Part shown: positions 27,873 to 35,592 of the stretch, in pieces
How positions within the stretch are numbered: position 1 is the stretch's first letter
How the letters are laid out: each line of letters begins with the position of its first letter
From: Campylobacter subantarcticus LMG 24377
GTDB lineage: Bacteria > Campylobacterota > Campylobacteria > Campylobacterales > Campylobacteraceae
DNA: 64,000 nucleotides
Direction of reading: 5' to 3'
NCBI RefSeq assembly: GCF_000816305.1
Contig: NZ_CP007773.1
Location: forward strand, 310,001-374,000
Notes under the pieces: generated by a model
Database searches by the model: none
The model's input: only the letters and a program-made list of their open reading frames with translations
Told to the model about the DNA's origin: nothing
Made by a program: the position numbers and the translations under genes

Positions 27873-29036
27873 ATGTTAATCCAAAATCATCTAGATAAAA
27901 ATTTTCAAACTCCTGCTTATATTTTAGAAGAAGACAAACTTAGAAAAAATTGTGAACTTTTGGCTAAAGTGAGTGAAGAAAGTGGCGCAAAAGTTTTACT
28001 TGCCCTCAAAGGATTTGCGTTTTCAGGTGCTATGGATATAGTGGGCGAGTACTTATCAGGTTGTACTTGTAGCGGGCTTTGGGAGGCTAAATTTGCTAAA
28101 GAATACATGGATAAAGAAATTCATACTTTCTCTCCTGCTTTTAAAGATGATGAAATAGATGAAATCATCAATCTTTCACACCATATTGTATTTAATTCTT
28201 TTAATCAGTTTAAAAAATTTAAAGATAAAGCAAGTCGTAAATCTCTTGGTTTACGTTGCAATCCAGAGCTTTCAGTCGCACCAAAAGAACTTTATAATCC
28301 TTGTGGTAGATTTTCAAGGTTAGGAATTCGCGCAGTTGATTTTAAAAATGAAGACTTAAGTGCTTTAAGTGGGCTTCATTTTCATGCTTTGTGTGAAGAA
28401 AGCGCGCATTCTTTAGAGCTTGTGTTAAATGCTTTTGAAGCTAAATTTTCACAATTTATTAAAAATATGAAATGGATTAACTTTGGCGGGGGACATCACA
28501 TCACAAAAGCGGGTTATGATGTGCAAAAGCTGATTGATCTTTGTAAAAAATTTAGCGATAAATACAGAGTGCAAGTGTATCTTGAGCCAGGTGAAGCTAT
28601 AGGTTGGCAGTGTGGGACTTTAGTTGCAAGTGTTGTTGATATCGTGGAAAATGAGAAAAAAATAGCTATTTTAGATACTTCAAGTGAAGCTCATATGCCA
28701 GATACTATCATCATGCCTTATACTAGTGAAGTTTTAAATGCTAGAATTTTATCAAGTCGCGATGGGGAAAAATATAGCGAGTTAAAAGAAAATGAATTTG
28801 CTTATTTGCTCGGTGGCAATACTTGCTTAGCAGGAGATATCATGGGTGAATACGCTTTTGATCAAGAGTTAAAAATAGGGCAAAAAATTGTATTTTTGGA
28901 TCAAATCCATTATTCTATAGTGAAAAATACTACATTTAATGGAGTAAGACTTCCAAATTTAATGCTTTTGGATAAAAATGAAAAATTATCCATGGTGAGA
29001 GAATTTGGCTATGAGAATTATTCAAAAAGAAACTAA
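27873..29036 (+). CDS. nspC: Carboxynorspermidine/carboxyspermidine decarboxylase
   Basis: NspC is a PLP enzyme of the alanine-racemase-fold decarboxylase group that makes spermidine or norspermidine from the carboxy form. The 387-residue product has the PLP lysine in LLALKGFAF near residue 45, and FNFGGGHHI-like and EPGEAIGWQ segments. A late CLAGDIMGEY motif supplies the catalytic Cys. The carboxyspermidine dehydrogenase partner is not in the window. In C. jejuni the homologue (Cj1515c) also lies between cueO and the fdh genes. Confidence 0.92.
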   Translation: MLIQNHLDKNFQTPAYILEEDKLRKNCELLAKVSEESGAKVLLALKGFAFSGAMDIVGEYLSGCTCSGLWEAKFAKEYMDKEIHTFSPAFKDDEIDEIINLSHHIVFNSFNQFKKFKDKASRKSLGLRCNPELSVAPKELYNPCGRFSRLGIRAVDFKNEDLSALSGLHFHALCEESAHSLELVLNAFEAKFSQFIKNMKWINFGGGHHITKAGYDVQKLIDLCKKFSDKYRVQVYLEPGEAIGWQCGTLVASVVDIVENEKKIAILDTSSEAHMPDTIIMPYTSEVLNARILSSRDGEKYSELKENEFAYLLGGNTCLAGDIMGEYAFDQELKIGQKIVFLDQIHYSIVKNTTFNGVRLPNLMLLDKNEKLSMVREFGYENYSKRN

Positions 29037-29162
29037 AAAATGAGTTTTTTTGTAGTTTTTTAGAAATTTATGTTTTTTAAATAAAACTTTTTTTAAAATA
29101 AAAACGGAAACTGAAATTTAACAAAACTACAACGATAATGTTTGTAATATTTAGGAGTATTT

Positions 29163-30092
29163 ATGCATAGAGTTATACTAGCTCTTTTGGCCTGTTTTAG
29201 CTTTCTATTTGCTCAAGAAAATTTTGAAGTTAAAAACACTCAAATTTGGGATGTGCAAAGAGTGATGAATATAGAAAGTTATCAGAATTTTGGTGCTTTG
29301 TGGACTAAGCTACAAGGTGAATACATCGCAAGTGCTGTTTTGATCATACTCATTGCTGTGATCTCGGCTTTTGCATTGCATTATATGGTAATTGGTCCTA
29401 AGAAATTCTCTCATGATGGTAAGAAAATTTATGCTTTTTCGGTCTTTGAAAGATTGTTTCACTTTGTAGCAGCGATCTCTTGGATCATTCTTGTGCCAAC
29501 GGGTCTTATTATGATTTTTGGATCGTACTTTGGCGGAGGATTTTTTGTAAGATTATGTAAAAATTTGCATGGTATCGCAACGATTTTATTTATTATTTCT
29601 ATCATTCCTATGTTTTTATGTTGGATCAAAAGAATGCTCCCTGCAAGTTATGATTTAAAATGGATGATGATAGTTGGAGGGTATTTAAGCAAAGAGAAAA
29701 AACCTGTACCTGCGGGTAAATTTAATTTTGGTCAAAAGTCATGGTATTATATCGCTGTATTTGGTGGCTTTTTGATGATCACTACGGGTGCTTTTATGTT
29801 TTTCCTTGATTTTAATTCTACTTCATTGCAGTCTGTTTTTGGAATTTCTCATATAGATATTTTAAGAGTTTCTGCTATCATTCATAATATTTTGGGAATT
29901 TTATGTGCGGTATTTTTTGCTATACATATTTATATGGCTGTATTTGCGATTAAAGGTAGTATACATTCTATGATCAATGGTTATAAAGAGGAAGAAGAAG
30001 TTTATATTTTACATCATTATTGGTATAAAGAATTAAGCGAAAAAAAACAAATCAACCCTACTTTTACTTGTGAATTGAAAGCAAAAAAATAA
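29163..30092 (+). CDS. fdhC: Formate dehydrogenase cytochrome b subunit
   Basis: FdhC is the membrane cytochrome b that passes electrons from formate dehydrogenase to menaquinone. The 309-residue product has an N-terminal signal-like segment and four further membrane segments. Histidines in ERLFHF, KNLHGIAT and IIHNILG are likely haem ligands. An AGGAG ribosome site precedes it. In C. jejuni fdhC follows fdhB directly. Here it stands alone, with its own terminator, about 5.3 kb upstream of fdhA. Confidence 0.92.
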   Translation: MHRVILALLACFSFLFAQENFEVKNTQIWDVQRVMNIESYQNFGALWTKLQGEYIASAVLIILIAVISAFALHYMVIGPKKFSHDGKKIYAFSVFERLFHFVAAISWIILVPTGLIMIFGSYFGGGFFVRLCKNLHGIATILFIISIIPMFLCWIKRMLPASYDLKWMMIVGGYLSKEKKPVPAGKFNFGQKSWYYIAVFGGFLMITTGAFMFFLDFNSTSLQSVFGISHIDILRVSAIIHNILGILCAVFFAIHIYMAVFAIKGSIHSMINGYKEEEEVYILHHYWYKELSEKKQINPTFTCELKAKK

Positions 30093-30097
30093 TTTTT

Positions 30098-30133
30098 ACC
30101 TACTCAAATTTGTATTTATTGAGTAGGTTTTTT
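30098..30133 (+). terminator. Rho-independent terminator after fdhC
   Basis: A perfect 10-bp stem ACCTACTCAA / TTGAGTAGGT with an 11-base loop is followed by a T run. It ends the fdhC transcript and separates fdhC from the lyase-reductase cluster. Confidence 0.9.
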
Positions 30134-30182
30134 AATCAAGAGTTTTTTTGTTTTATTAACATTAAATTTATATTTATTATTC

Positions 30183-30188
30183 TATAAT
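30183..30188 (+). promoter_or_regulatory. -10 box for the lyase-reductase operon
   Basis: TATAAT lies 35 bp before the GTG start of the lyase-like gene and 50 bp after the fdhC terminator. An AAGGAG ribosome site is at 30211-30216. The four following genes have gaps of 25 bp or less and probably share this promoter. Confidence 0.6.
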
Positions 30189-30222
30189 CATCGCTGTTTA
30201 ATTTTTTATTAAGGAGCAGCCG

Positions 30223-31842
30223 GTGAGATTTTTTATCCTTATTTTAGCTATTTTTGTGAGCGTGCAAGCAAAACAAGTGGTTTTAAATGGAAAAGATTTA
30301 ACAATCCAAGATGTATATGATATATCTTTGGGTGAAAATGTTAAAATCGATAAAAAAGCACTAGATAGGGTATTTCGTTCTCATGAGGCTTTGATTGAAG
30401 CAGCAAAACAAGGTCATAAAATTTATGGTTTGACTGTTGGTGTTGGTTTGAACAAAGACAAGCAGTTTGTTGATGCACATGGTAATTTAGACGATGAAGT
30501 TATTAAAGCATCTAAAAAATTTAATATAGGTTTAATCCACGCTCATTGTGGTGGCGTGTATGAGGATTTAAAACCTAATGTTGTTAGAGCTATTATGGCG
30601 ATTCGTTTAAATAATATGCTATATGGTGGTTCAGGTGTTTCTTTGGAGCTTGTTAAAACTTATGAAGCTTTTTTAAATAATAATATCATTCCAGCTGTTC
30701 CTTCTAAAGGTTCTGTTGGAGAAGCAGATATTACTATACTTGGACATATTGGCTTAGCTATGCTAGGAGAAGGATTTGTGTATGTTGATGGTGAAAAAAT
30801 TCCAGCTAGTGCTGCTTTATCAAAATTTAATATAAAAAAAATAGAACCTTTTGGTAAGGATGCTTTATCGATTATTAGCTCAAATTCTTATTCATCAGCT
30901 TTGGCAGTTTTGGCTATACTAGATTTAAAAAATTTAATTAAAAATCTAAAATTAGTTTATGCTTTAAGCTTAGAAGGATTAAATGGAAATGTAGCACCAT
31001 TTTTAGAAGAAAGTGTCAAACTAAGACCTTTTCCGCAACTTCTTTTAACCGCTAAAGATTTAAGAGAACTTCTTAAAGGTAGTTATTTATGGGAAAATTC
31101 AAGCAAACGCGCTTTGCAAGATCCATTAAGTTATAGAGATGGAGTTTATCAAATAGCTGCACTTGAGAGTTCTTTGAAAACTTTAGAAGATCTAATGAAA
31201 ATTCAACTCAATTCTTCAGATGATAATCCAGGGGTTAATTTAGACGCATCTACTCCAAAAAATTCATATCAAGAAAAGTTTTTTGTAAAAAATGGCAAAT
31301 CAGCTGTAGTTCCAAATTCTAATTTTGAGCCTTTATTATGGGTTTTTGAGCTAGAAAAAATGTCTATAGTTCTTGGTTTTAATTCTAAAGCATCATCTCA
31401 AAGAATTATAAAATTAGATGATGATTATTTTACAGGTTTAAGTAGATTTTTAGGAACTGATGAAACTATCCATGCTTTTGGAGCTATGCAAAAACCTTTT
31501 GCAGCTTTAGATGCAGAAAATCAACTTTTAGCAAATCCTGTTTCTTTAAATTGGCTTCCTTTAGCAGGAAACATAGAAGATATAGCTACTAATGCACCTT
31601 TAGCTGCTATAAAATTACAAAAACAAATTGATAATTTTTACTATATTTTAGGTATGGAACTTTTACACGCAGCTCAAGCTATAGATTTAAGAATGAAAGA
31701 AGATCCAAATTTAAAACTTTCTGTAAAGACAAAAAAATTATTTGAACAATACAGAAAGCAAGTTGAGTTTTTGCAAGTTGATAGGCCTTTAACTGAAGAT
31801 TTTAGAAAATCTTATGATTTTTTAAAAAACTATAGCTACTAA
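30223..31842 (+). CDS. Exported histidine/aromatic ammonia-lyase-like protein with altered MIO site
   Basis: The 539-residue product starts (GTG, good AAGGAG site) with a Sec signal ending near SVQA (residue 16), so it is periplasmic, unlike normal cytoplasmic HutH. The HAL/PAL fold is clear: Y68 in IYGLTVGVG, H106/H108, QDPLSYR at 299-305, SSDDNP at 331-336, NSNF at 365-368 and GNIEDI at 449-454 all match family landmarks. The GSVG-ASGD site that normally forms the MIO cofactor reads GSVG-EAD (163-169), so the Ala-Ser-Gly triad is missing. The next gene is a flavin reductase for unsaturated acids, which suggests the lyase makes that acid from an amino acid. Substrate and activity are unproven. 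Confidence 0.85.
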   Translation: MRFFILILAIFVSVQAKQVVLNGKDLTIQDVYDISLGENVKIDKKALDRVFRSHEALIEAAKQGHKIYGLTVGVGLNKDKQFVDAHGNLDDEVIKASKKFNIGLIHAHCGGVYEDLKPNVVRAIMAIRLNNMLYGGSGVSLELVKTYEAFLNNNIIPAVPSKGSVGEADITILGHIGLAMLGEGFVYVDGEKIPASAALSKFNIKKIEPFGKDALSIISSNSYSSALAVLAILDLKNLIKNLKLVYALSLEGLNGNVAPFLEESVKLRPFPQLLLTAKDLRELLKGSYLWENSSKRALQDPLSYRDGVYQIAALESSLKTLEDLMKIQLNSSDDNPGVNLDASTPKNSYQEKFFVKNGKSAVVPNSNFEPLLWVFELEKMSIVLGFNSKASSQRIIKLDDDYFTGLSRFLGTDETIHAFGAMQKPFAALDAENQLLANPVSLNWLPLAGNIEDIATNAPLAAIKLQKQIDNFYYILGMELLHAAQAIDLRMKEDPNLKLSVKTKKLFEQYRKQVEFLQVDRPLTEDFRKSYDFLKNYSY

Positions 31843-31851
31843 GGATTTAGT

Positions 31852-33420
31852 ATGAAAGAATCAAGACGAACATTTTTAAAAAAGATATCAACTTTAGCAA
31901 GTGTTGCTTTAGCTGGTGGAGGTTTAGGTAGTAGTGTTTTTGCTAAAGAAGAAGATATTAAATGGGATGAGAGTTGGGATGTAGTGGTAGTAGGAAGTGG
32001 TTTTGCAGGATCAGCAGCACTTTGTGAAGCTATTGATATGGGTGTTAAAACTTTAATGATAGAAAAAATGCCTGTTTTAGGCGGAAATTCTGCTATAAAT
32101 GGCGGTGCATTTGCTATAGTAGGTTCACCTCATCAAAAACGAAAAAATGTTGAAGACTCTTATGAACTTTATGTTAAAGATATTAAAAAAGCAGGATTAA
32201 ATTTAAATCAAGTTGATCTTGTAGAAACAATAGCCAAAAATGGTTATGATGCTTATAAATTTACTGTTGAAAGAGGAGTTGTATATCGTGATGATTTAGG
32301 TCATTTTGGTGGCCATTCTGTGCCAAGAACCATATGGCCTGAAATTAATTCTGGTGGTAAAATCACTATACCTTTACAAGAATATGCTCAGCAAAAAGGT
32401 GCTTTGATACGAACACGAGTGATTTTTGATGATTTAATTTTAAGTAATAAAGGTCAAGTTATAGGTATCAAGGTAAGAGAAAATTACGATTTTAATTATA
32501 ATAAATCAGTTGATGAAGAAGATAATAAATCAGGAGTAGCTAAATTTTACCGTGTTTATGGTGGGGTAGTTATGGCAAGCGGTGGATTTTCTTATGATAT
32601 TAAATTCAGACAAGAAATGGATCCTACTATAACTCCTGATTTAGATTGTACTAATCACTATGGTGCTACTGCATATACTTTAAAAAATTTAATGAAAATT
32701 AATGTTCAAACTGTTGATTTAAATTGGATACAGCTTGGACCTTGGGGCTCACCAGATGAGAAAGGTTTTGGTATAGCGCCTGTGTTTGCTATACCAGCTT
32801 TTGCCTATGGGATTATGGTTGATGCTAGAACAGGAAAAAGATTTATCAATGAATTAGCAGATAGAAAAATCCGCGCAGATGCTATTTTGAAAATTAATAA
32901 AAATCCAGATGGTAGCTTAACTCATCCTGTTGTAATTTGTGATAGCGTTGGTGCTACAGGCACAACCAAAGCAAATGTTTATAGAGGGCTTCACAAAAAT
33001 GTGATTAAAAAATTTGATAGCATTGAAGAACTAGCCCAGTTTTATTCTATCCCTTATGAGGGGCTTAAAAAAAGCATAGATAATTATAATAGTTATGTAA
33101 AAAGTGGTAAAGATTTAGAAATGGGTAAGCCATTTTTTAAGCTTGATGGAAAGGTTGTAGATATTTCAAAACCTCCTTTTTATGCTTGGAGAGCTTTACC
33201 AAAAGTTCATCATACTATGGGTGGTGTTAAAATTGATATTGAAGCTAGAGTTTATGATAAACAAAACAATATCATACAAGGATTGTTTGCAGCAGGTGAA
33301 TTTGTAGGTGGCCCACATGGGGCTAGTAGGCTTGGTTCGTGTGCTATTCCAGATTGTATAGTTTTTGGAAGAATTGCAGCTAAAAATGCAGCACAAAGAA
33401 GTATGCAAGTGAGAGGATGA
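31852..33420 (+). CDS. Tat-exported flavoprotein reductase (urocanate/cinnamate reductase-like, FrdA family)
   Basis: The 522-residue product has a strong Tat signal (SRRTFLKK) and then a single FAD domain of the soluble fumarate-reductase (Fcc3/UrdA) group. Dinucleotide motif GSGFAGSAA is near residue 50, GGNSAINGG near 80, an RFINELADRKIRAD active-site arginine region near 330, HHTMGG near 452 and GPHGASRLGS near 486. Where fumarate reductases have a His-Pro-Thr, it reads IQLGPWGSPDEKG, lacking the carboxylate-binding His. The substrate is therefore probably an acrylate-type acid such as urocanate or cinnamate rather than fumarate. It carries no haem domain; two separate cytochromes follow. 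Exact substrate is inference. Confidence 0.88.
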   Translation: MKESRRTFLKKISTLASVALAGGGLGSSVFAKEEDIKWDESWDVVVVGSGFAGSAALCEAIDMGVKTLMIEKMPVLGGNSAINGGAFAIVGSPHQKRKNVEDSYELYVKDIKKAGLNLNQVDLVETIAKNGYDAYKFTVERGVVYRDDLGHFGGHSVPRTIWPEINSGGKITIPLQEYAQQKGALIRTRVIFDDLILSNKGQVIGIKVRENYDFNYNKSVDEEDNKSGVAKFYRVYGGVVMASGGFSYDIKFRQEMDPTITPDLDCTNHYGATAYTLKNLMKINVQTVDLNWIQLGPWGSPDEKGFGIAPVFAIPAFAYGIMVDARTGKRFINELADRKIRADAILKINKNPDGSLTHPVVICDSVGATGTTKANVYRGLHKNVIKKFDSIEELAQFYSIPYEGLKKSIDNYNSYVKSGKDLEMGKPFFKLDGKVVDISKPPFYAWRALPKVHHTMGGVKIDIEARVYDKQNNIIQGLFAAGEFVGGPHGASRLGSCAIPDCIVFGRIAAKNAAQRSMQVRG

Positions 33421-33422
33421 TC

Positions 33423-33815
33423 ATGAAATTAGCAGTATTAATATGTTTTTTATTTTTAAATTTATTTGCTCAAACTCCGTATTTTTTAGAGCCTAGCAAA
33501 GAACCGACAAAGGAAAATTATCCTATTAAAAATCATCATGCAAAATTAAATATGGATTGTAAATTGTGTCATGGTGGCAAGGTGAGTGAAAATAAATTCG
33601 AGGTTGTTACAAGAGAAAAATGCTTAGAATGTCATAAAAGTTATGAGGCTTTGGAAAAATTAACAGCAAATTTAGGTTATGAAGACAATGTTCATGCTTC
33701 TCCACATTACCCTAAAATGGATTGTAAGCTTTGCCATTCTTCACATAAACCTACGCAGAATTATTGCATAATGTGTCATTCTCAAGATTCAATGAAAAAA
33801 TTAATAGTTCCATAG
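33423..33815 (+). CDS. Small periplasmic tetrahaem cytochrome c
   Basis: The product, about 130 residues, has a Sec signal and four CxxCH sites (CKLCH, CLECH, CKLCH, CIMCH). It resembles the N-terminal haem domain of Shewanella-type flavocytochrome c as a separate protein. It would carry electrons to the flavoprotein encoded just upstream. The ATG at 33423 is chosen because an AGAGGA site lies before it; an ATG at 33417 overlapping the upstream stop is also in frame. Confidence 0.9.
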   Translation: MKLAVLICFLFLNLFAQTPYFLEPSKEPTKENYPIKNHHAKLNMDCKLCHGGKVSENKFEVVTREKCLECHKSYEALEKLTANLGYEDNVHASPHYPKMDCKLCHSSHKPTQNYCIMCHSQDSMKKLIVP

Positions 33816-33837
33816 TTTATTTGCAAAGGATAGATTT

Positions 33838-34434
33838 ATGAGTAAGAAAATAATTATTTTAGGTATATTATGTATGTTTTTTGTAGCTTTTGTAGCTTTT
33901 TTTGGTGGAACTTATGTGATGTATAAAACAGGTGATGATAAATTTTGCAATACTTGTCATAGCTGGATGGATCCTATGACTCAAACTTACTTAAGTGGAA
34001 GTCATGGAGGTAATAATCCTTCTGGTGTTAAAGCAAGTTGTGTTTCTTGTCACTTGCCTCATGATGATAGCAAATTACACTATACTTTCAAAAAAGCTTT
34101 AAATGGAATTACTGAAATTTCTCATATGCTAGTTAATAGTCCTGAAGATATGGATTGGGAAGCAAATAGAAAAAATAGAGAAAAATATGTTTTTGATAGT
34201 GGTTGTTTAAGCTGTCATGCCAATATAACTCAAGCTAACACAAAAAATGAAGGTGCTAAATTTATGCATGAGCAGTATTTAAAATCTCAAAAAACAAATG
34301 AAAAAGATAAGTTAACTTGTGTGAGTTGTCATAAAAATGTAGGACATGAAGATTTAGAAAAAGTTCTTTATGATCGCAAAAATCCTCCTATTGGAAATTG
34401 GGATACAGATGATAATACAAGTGTAAAAAAATGA
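33838..34434 (+). CDS. NrfH/NapC-family membrane tetrahaem cytochrome c (quinol dehydrogenase)
   Basis: The 198-residue product has one N-terminal membrane anchor (about residues 5-27) and four CxxCH sites (CNTCH, CVSCH, CLSCH, CVSCH). This is the NrfH/NapC pattern for taking electrons from menaquinol. It follows the small tetrahaem gene by 22 bp and completes a plausible chain: menaquinol, this cytochrome, the soluble tetrahaem protein, then the flavoprotein. The 80-bp gap behind it contains a strong inverted repeat. Confidence 0.92.
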   Translation: MSKKIIILGILCMFFVAFVAFFGGTYVMYKTGDDKFCNTCHSWMDPMTQTYLSGSHGGNNPSGVKASCVSCHLPHDDSKLHYTFKKALNGITEISHMLVNSPEDMDWEANRKNREKYVFDSGCLSCHANITQANTKNEGAKFMHEQYLKSQKTNEKDKLTCVSCHKNVGHEDLEKVLYDRKNPPIGNWDTDDNTSVKK

Positions 34435-34474
34435 TTTTTAGGTATTAAAAAATAAAAATTATTAGTATTTTAAA

Positions 34475-34512
34475 TTTTCCTTGTTATAATCAGATAAAAA
34501 TAACAAGGAAAA
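34475..34512 (+). promoter_or_regulatory. Perfect 13-bp inverted repeat enclosing a -10 box and the next ribosome site
   Basis: The left arm TTTTCCTTGTTAT (34475-34487) and right arm ATAACAAGGAAAA (34500-34512) are exact complements around a 12-base spacer. A TATAAT (34485-34490) overlaps the left arm end, and the AAGGA ribosome site of the following gene lies in the right arm. RNA reading through from upstream would fold and hide this site; RNA started at the local promoter would lack the left arm and stay open. Confidence 0.8.
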
Positions 34513-34516
34513 TTAT

Positions 34517-35197
34517 ATGATACAAGATATCGATCTTTCTCGTAAGTATTTTTACGAATTTTTCTCCAAAGCTTTTAATTTTATTGATGAAGAAGAATTT
34601 GAAATTTGGCATAAGCAGGTTTTAGCTTTGGCTCAAAGTCCTTTAGATGAAAGTTTAAAGCCTGATTTTGAAAAGCTATGTGCATGTGATTTTGTAAACT
34701 TTAAAGAAGAGCAAAACAGCGTGTTTTTTGATTTTTCTTATGTAAATGTACCTATTAGTGCTTCCTTTTATGATGAAGGTAGAGATGATGGTAAAATGAA
34801 GCTTCAAGCCTGTGAGATCATTAGAAAAACAAAATTTAGAAAAAAAGAAGAATGTAGACAAAGCGAAGATGAATTTGGATTTTTATTTGCTTTTATGGCA
34901 AGTATTATTGAACATGACTTAAAAGTTGCACAACAATTGTTTCGTTTTGTGATCAATCCTGTGGTAGATGAATTTATAGAAAAACTACAAATCCATAAAA
35001 ATTCAAATTTTTATATTGCCATTGGCAATATTATGAAAGTATTTTTTGTGAGTGAAAGAGCTTACTTAGAAGTGCAAGCACCTGTAAAAAAAGAAGGTAA
35101 AAGTATCGCAGATGAAGCGCTACAAAGACTTCCTTATGAACCAAGACTTCCGACTAAATTTAGCAAAACTAATATCGAGGAATTAAGCAAGCTATAA
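34517..35197 (+). CDS. TorD/DmsD-family chaperone for formate dehydrogenase
   Basis: TorD-family chaperones bind the Tat signal of molybdoenzymes and guard cofactor insertion before export. The 226-residue all-helical product has the family pattern: an early YFYEFFSKAF, VPISASFYDEGR near residue 77, and EDEFGFLFAFMA near 117, the counterpart of the DH-containing helix. It lies 177 bp before the small Tat gene and fdhA. The C. jejuni counterpart (Cj1514c) has the same place. FdhA is the probable client. Confidence 0.82.
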   Translation: MIQDIDLSRKYFYEFFSKAFNFIDEEEFEIWHKQVLALAQSPLDESLKPDFEKLCACDFVNFKEEQNSVFFDFSYVNVPISASFYDEGRDDGKMKLQACEIIRKTKFRKKEECRQSEDEFGFLFAFMASIIEHDLKVAQQLFRFVINPVVDEFIEKLQIHKNSNFYIAIGNIMKVFFVSERAYLEVQAPVKKEGKSIADEALQRLPYEPRLPTKFSKTNIEELSKL

Positions 35198-35201
35198 TTT
35201 T

Positions 35202-35231
35202 AATATGTATTTTGTTACCAAAATACATATT
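35202..35231 (+). other. Strong 13-bp hairpin without a following T run
   Basis: AATATGTATTTTG and CAAAATACATATT are perfect complements around the loop TTAC. It lies just behind the chaperone gene, so it may end or stabilise that transcript. The usual run of T residues is absent, so it may instead be an operator for the fdh promoter downstream. Confidence 0.6.
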
Positions 35232-35373
35232 ATCAAAATCATCTTTTTATGAAAACGGAAATTAAATAAAATCTTAAGTGAAAATATGCAAAAGTTATGA
35301 TGTTTAAGTGTGTAAATACTTTGGGAAATAAGTATTTATAGTTATTCTTTACTTTTATTTCAAAGGAGAGAAC

Positions 35374-35577
35374 ATGGAAGCTAACCAAAGAAGAGATTTT
35401 CTTAAGAAATCTTTGAAAATTGGTGCTTTAGGGGTGGTTGCCGGAGCGAGCGTAAATGCTTTAGCTAAGGATGATTACCAAGAGCAAAATACAGTAGTTT
35501 TGGGAAAAAGCACTAAAAAAGAAGTGCTTTATAAAAAAACTATGCATTGGGAAAAATACTACAAAATAGCTTATTAA
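35374..35577 (+). CDS. Small twin-arginine-signal protein of the formate dehydrogenase operon
   Basis: The 67-residue product has a Tat signal (RRDFLKKSLKIG) and a short remainder ending in MHWEKYYKIAY. Similar small Tat proteins precede fdhA in other epsilonproteobacteria (Cj1513c in C. jejuni). It may be a small subunit or assembly factor that travels with FdhA. It has an AAAGGAG ribosome site and lies 15 bp before fdhA. No catalytic residues are visible. Confidence 0.85.
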   Translation: MEANQRRDFLKKSLKIGALGVVAGASVNALAKDDYQEQNTVVLGKSTKKEVLYKKTMHWEKYYKIAY

Positions 35578-35592
35578 TAAGAAAGGAAGAAG

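Noticed and set aside
31852-33420. Second fumarate reductase flavoprotein
   Set aside because: It has the fold, but the HPT fumarate-binding segment is absent, a Tat signal is present and separate cytochromes follow.
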